Shown here in pieces: positions 61,561 through 64,000 of a stretch of DNA of 64,000 nucleotides (position 1 is its first letter; each line of letters opens with the position of its first letter). A program made the position numbers and the translations under genes. This DNA comes from Mercurialis annua (Eukaryota > Streptophyta > Magnoliopsida > Malpighiales > Euphorbiaceae), in the NCBI RefSeq assembly GCF_937616625.2, contig NC_065570.1, positions 34,293,665 through 34,357,664 of the forward strand. Direction: 5' to 3'. Under the pieces are notes generated by a model. That model was not told the DNA's origin, searched no databases, and worked only from the letters and a program-made list of their open reading frames with translations.

Positions 61561-63912
61561 TTTCATAACTTTTAAACGTTTAGCTGAAATCGCTAAAATG
61601 GGGAAACATTTAAATTTTTTTCGTAACGTTTGGCTAAAATCGCTTAATAGGTGAAACGTTTGGTTTTGTTCCGTAACGTTTGTAAACGTTCCACTTAAAT
61701 TGCTAAAAACGTGAAATAATTGGATTTGTTTCGTAATGTTGGTAAACGTTTGACATAAATTGCTAAAAAGCTGAAACACTTGGATTTGTTTCATAACCTT
61801 TGTAAACGTTTGGCTTAAATTGCTAAAAAGGTGAAATGCTTGGATTTGTTTCGTAATGTTTGTAAACGTTTGGCTTAAATTGCTAAAAAGGTGAAACGCT
61901 TTGGATTTGTTTCGTAACGTTGATAAAGGTTTGGCTTAAATTGCTAAAAAGGTGAAACATTTGGATTTGTTTCATAACGTTTGTAAACATTTGGCTTAAA
62001 TAGCTAAAAAGGTGAGATGTTTGGATTTTTTCGTAACGTTTATAAAAGTTTGGCTTAAATTGCTAAAAAAGGGAAACGCTTGGATTTGTTTCGTAACGTT
62101 TGTAAACGTTTGTCTTATATTGCTAAAAAGGTGAAACTCTTGGATTTGTTTCGTAATATTTGTAAACGTTTTACTTATATTGCTAAAAAGGTTAAACGTT
62201 TCGATTTGTTTCGTAGCGTTTGTAAACGTTTGGCTTAAATCTCTAAAAAGGTGAAACGTTTGGATTTGTTTCGTACCGTTTGTAAACGTTTGGCTTAGAT
62301 TTCTAACAAGGGGAAACGTTTGGATTTGTTTCCTAACGTTTGTAAACGTTTGGCTTAAATCGCTAAAAAGGTGAAACCTTTGGATTTGTTTCGTAACATC
62401 TGTAAACGTCTGGTTTAAATTGCTAAAAATTTGAAACGCTTGGATTTATTTCATTACGTTTGTAAACGTTTGGCTTAAATTGCTAAAAGGGGAAATGCTT
62501 GGATTTGTTTCGTAATGTTTGTAAACGTTTGGCTTAAATCGCTAAAAAGACGAAACGTTTGGATTTATTTCGTAAACGTTTGTAAACGTTTGGCTTAAAT
62601 TGCTAAAAGGATGAGACGTTTGGATTTGTTTCGTAACGTTTGGATTTGTTTCGTAACGTTTGTAAACGTCTGGCATAATTTGCTAAAAAGGGGAAACTTT
62701 TGGATTTGTTTCGTAACTTTTGTAAACGTTTGGCTTAAATCCCTAAAAATGGGAAACGTTTCATTTGTTTCGTAACGTTTGTAAATGTTTAGCTTAAATT
62801 AGTAAAAAGGTGAAACGCCTGGATTTGTTTCGTATCGTTTGTAAACGTTTGGCTTAAATTGCTAAAAAGGTGAACGTTTTGATTTGTTTCATAATGGTTG
62901 TAAACGTTTGGCCTAAATCGCTAAAAAGGGGAAACTTTTAGATTTGTTTCGTAACTTTTATGAACGTTTGGCTTAAATCGCTAAAAAGGTGAAACATTGT
63001 GATTTGTTTCGTAACGCTTGTAAATGTTTGGCTTAAATCGCTAAAAAGGTGAAACATTTGGATTTGTTTCGTAACGTTTGTAAACGTTTGGTTTAAATTT
63101 CTAAAAAGGTGAAACGTTTGTATTTGTTTCGTAACGTTTGTAAACGTTTGGCTTAAATTGCTAAAAAGGTGAAACGTTTTGATTTGTTTTCGAAAGGTTT
63201 GTAACTGTTTGGCTTAAATCGCTAAAAAGGTGAAACGTTTAGATTTGTTTCGTAACGTTTGTAAACGTTTGGCTTAAATCGCTACAAAGGTGAAATGTTT
63301 GGATTTGTTTCGTAACATTTGTAAATGTTTGGCTTAAATCTCTAAAAAGGGGAAACATTTGGATTTGTTTCGTAATGTTTGTAAACTTTTGGCTTACATT
63401 GCTAAAAAGGTGAAATGTTTGGATTTGTTTCGTAGCATTTGTAAACGTTTGGCTTAGATCTCTAAAAAGGTGAAACAATTGGATTTGTTTCGTACCGTTT
63501 GTAAACGTTTGGTTTATATCGCTAAAAGGGTAAAATGTTTGGATTTGTTTCTTAACGTCTGTAAACTTTTGGCTTAAATTGCTAAAAAGGAGAAACGCTT
63601 GGATTTTTTTCGCAACGTTTGTAAACATTTTTCTTAAATTGCTAAAAAGGTGAAACGTTTGGATTTGTTTCGTAGCGTTTATAAACGTTTGGCTTAAATC
63701 GCTAAAAAGGTGAAACGTTTGGATTTGTTTCGTACCGTTTGTAAACGTTTGGCTTAAATCCCTAAAAAGATGAAACGTTTGTATTTGTTTCGTAACCTTT
63801 AAAAACGTTTGGCTTAAATCGCTAAAAATGGGAAACGTTTGGAATTGTTCCGTAACGTTTGTAAACGTTTGGCTTAGATCGCTAAAAAGGTGAAACGTTT
63901 GGATTTGTTTCA
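61560..63912 (+). repeat. Family I unit, copy c, with a deletion of about 775 bp
   Basis: This copy follows copy b at an offset of 3,115-3,120 up to about 63,585, then the offset drops to about 2,345. At the join, the monomer 'CTTTTGGCTTAAATTGC' is followed directly by 'GGAGAAACGCTTGG', which in copy b lies about 775 bp further on (61,242). The part equal to about 60,467-61,240 is missing. The deletion keeps the minus-strand frame open and so creates the longest open frame in the window (63,239-63,913). Confidence 0.9.
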
Positions 63913-64000
63913 TAAAGTTTTAAACGTTTAGCTGAAATCGCTAAAATGGGGAAACATTTAAATTTTTTTCGTAACGTTTGGCTAAAATCGCTTAATAGGT
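63912..64000 (+). repeat. Start of a further family I unit, cut by the window end
   Basis: The usual first marks, 'TAAACGTTTAGCTGAAATCG' and 'AATGGGGAAACATTTAAA', begin another family I unit. It shows that the array continues beyond the window. Confidence 0.88.

Larger units (their letters stand above)
1..64000 (+). repeat. 60-bp satellite array filling the whole window
   Basis: Every part of the window reads as tandem copies of one 60-bp monomer: m1-10 AAACGTTTGG, m11-20 CTTAAATCGC, m21-30 TAAAAAGGTG, m31-40 AAACGTTTGG, m41-50 ATTTGTTTCG, m51-60 TAACGTTTGT. The first base of the window is about m19. The consensus has 21 G+C in 60 (35%), twice as many G as C on this strand, and five CpGs. 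Copies differ by substitutions and by indels that shift the register. Extra or missing 30-bp half units also occur. The orientation is constant, so the plus label means the strand on which the monomer is written. No array edge, unique insert or transposon is visible. Known biology of such arrays suggests eukaryotic heterochromatin, possibly centromeric; that location is inference. I do not recognise the monomer as a named satellite. Confidence 0.97.

Noticed and set aside
1..64000. Minus-strand open frames of 60-224 codons as genes for a 20-residue repeat protein
   Set aside because: They follow from a stop-free frame in a 60-bp consensus. They end at random indels and stops, have no unique N- or C-terminal part, no constant start context, and show free non-synonymous change at CpG positions.
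1..64000. CRISPR array
   Set aside because: The period of 60 bp looks similar, but there are no unique spacers: the whole 60 bp is repeated, with graded divergence.
1..64000. CENP-B box in the TTTCGTAACG segment
   Set aside because: The TTCG is present, but the required A and CGGG positions of the box do not follow in either direction.
1..64000. Telomeric or subtelomeric simple repeat
   Set aside because: No TTAGGG, TTTAGGG or similar run occurs. The TTAGGC hexamers are single-base variants inside monomers, not tandem.
1..64000. Transposon, retroelement or terminal inverted repeats inside the array
   Set aside because: I found no stretch of non-satellite sequence longer than a few bases, no target-site duplication and no transposase or reverse transcriptase frame. 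Palindromic AACGTT sites belong to the monomer.
1..64000. tRNA, rRNA or other structured RNA genes and promoters
   Set aside because: No stretch departs from the monomer for long enough to hold an RNA gene, and AT-rich TTTAAAT pieces occur in every monomer, so they do not mark promoters.
1..64000. Bacterial or phage origin
   Set aside because: There are no genes, ribosome binding sites or operons over 64 kb, and long homogeneous satellites with higher-order repeats are typical of eukaryotic chromosomes.

Overview
The whole window is one uninterrupted satellite DNA array. It is built from about 1,060 head-to-tail copies of a 60-bp monomer with about 35% GC. I see no unique sequence, protein-coding gene, RNA gene, transposon or array edge. 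Written as six decamers, the monomer is m1-10 AAACGTTTGG, m11-20 CTTAAATCGC, m21-30 TAAAAAGGTG, m31-40 AAACGTTTGG, m41-50 ATTTGTTTCG, m51-60 TAACGTTTGT. Both 30-bp halves begin with AAACGTTTGG, so an origin from a shorter unit is likely. All copies run in the same direction except one inverted fragment of about 22 bp near 5,440. A 64-kb homogeneous tandem array of this kind fits eukaryotic heterochromatin (centromeric, pericentromeric or subtelomeric). The sequence alone does not identify the species.

Layout by variant monomers and long-range duplications (boundaries approximate). About 1-17,590 is the most heterogeneous part, with local tandem duplications of 977 bp (20-1,990), 615 bp (3,020-4,250), 630 bp (5,461-6,660), 1,238 bp (6,822-9,297, nearly identical copies) and 780 bp (14,390-15,500). 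About 17,590-31,150 is higher-order family I, with units of about 2.5-3.1 kb, interrupted at 23,390-26,380 by material shared with 13,260-15,500. About 31,150-53,145 is higher-order family II, recognised by a 'TTAGGCATAAATCRCA' variant and a poly-T monomer, with nested duplications of about 7.08/6.6 kb, 4.0 kb, 1,760 bp and 300 bp. About 53,145-64,000 returns to family I as a regular repeat of about 3.11 kb, with two clear internal deletions.

The many short open frames follow from the periodicity. Sixty is divisible by three, and one minus-strand frame of the consensus has no stop, giving a 20-residue repeat. The frame is broken wherever a monomer has an indel. The longest (224 codons, 63,239-63,913) spans a deletion junction that joins frames lying apart in sibling copies. 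I therefore annotate no CDS. The points of interest are the structure and evolution of the array: exact 10-bp phasing of AACGTT palindromes, a CpG-rich consensus with many CpG-decay variants, nested higher-order repeats, and one inversion bounded by palindromes.
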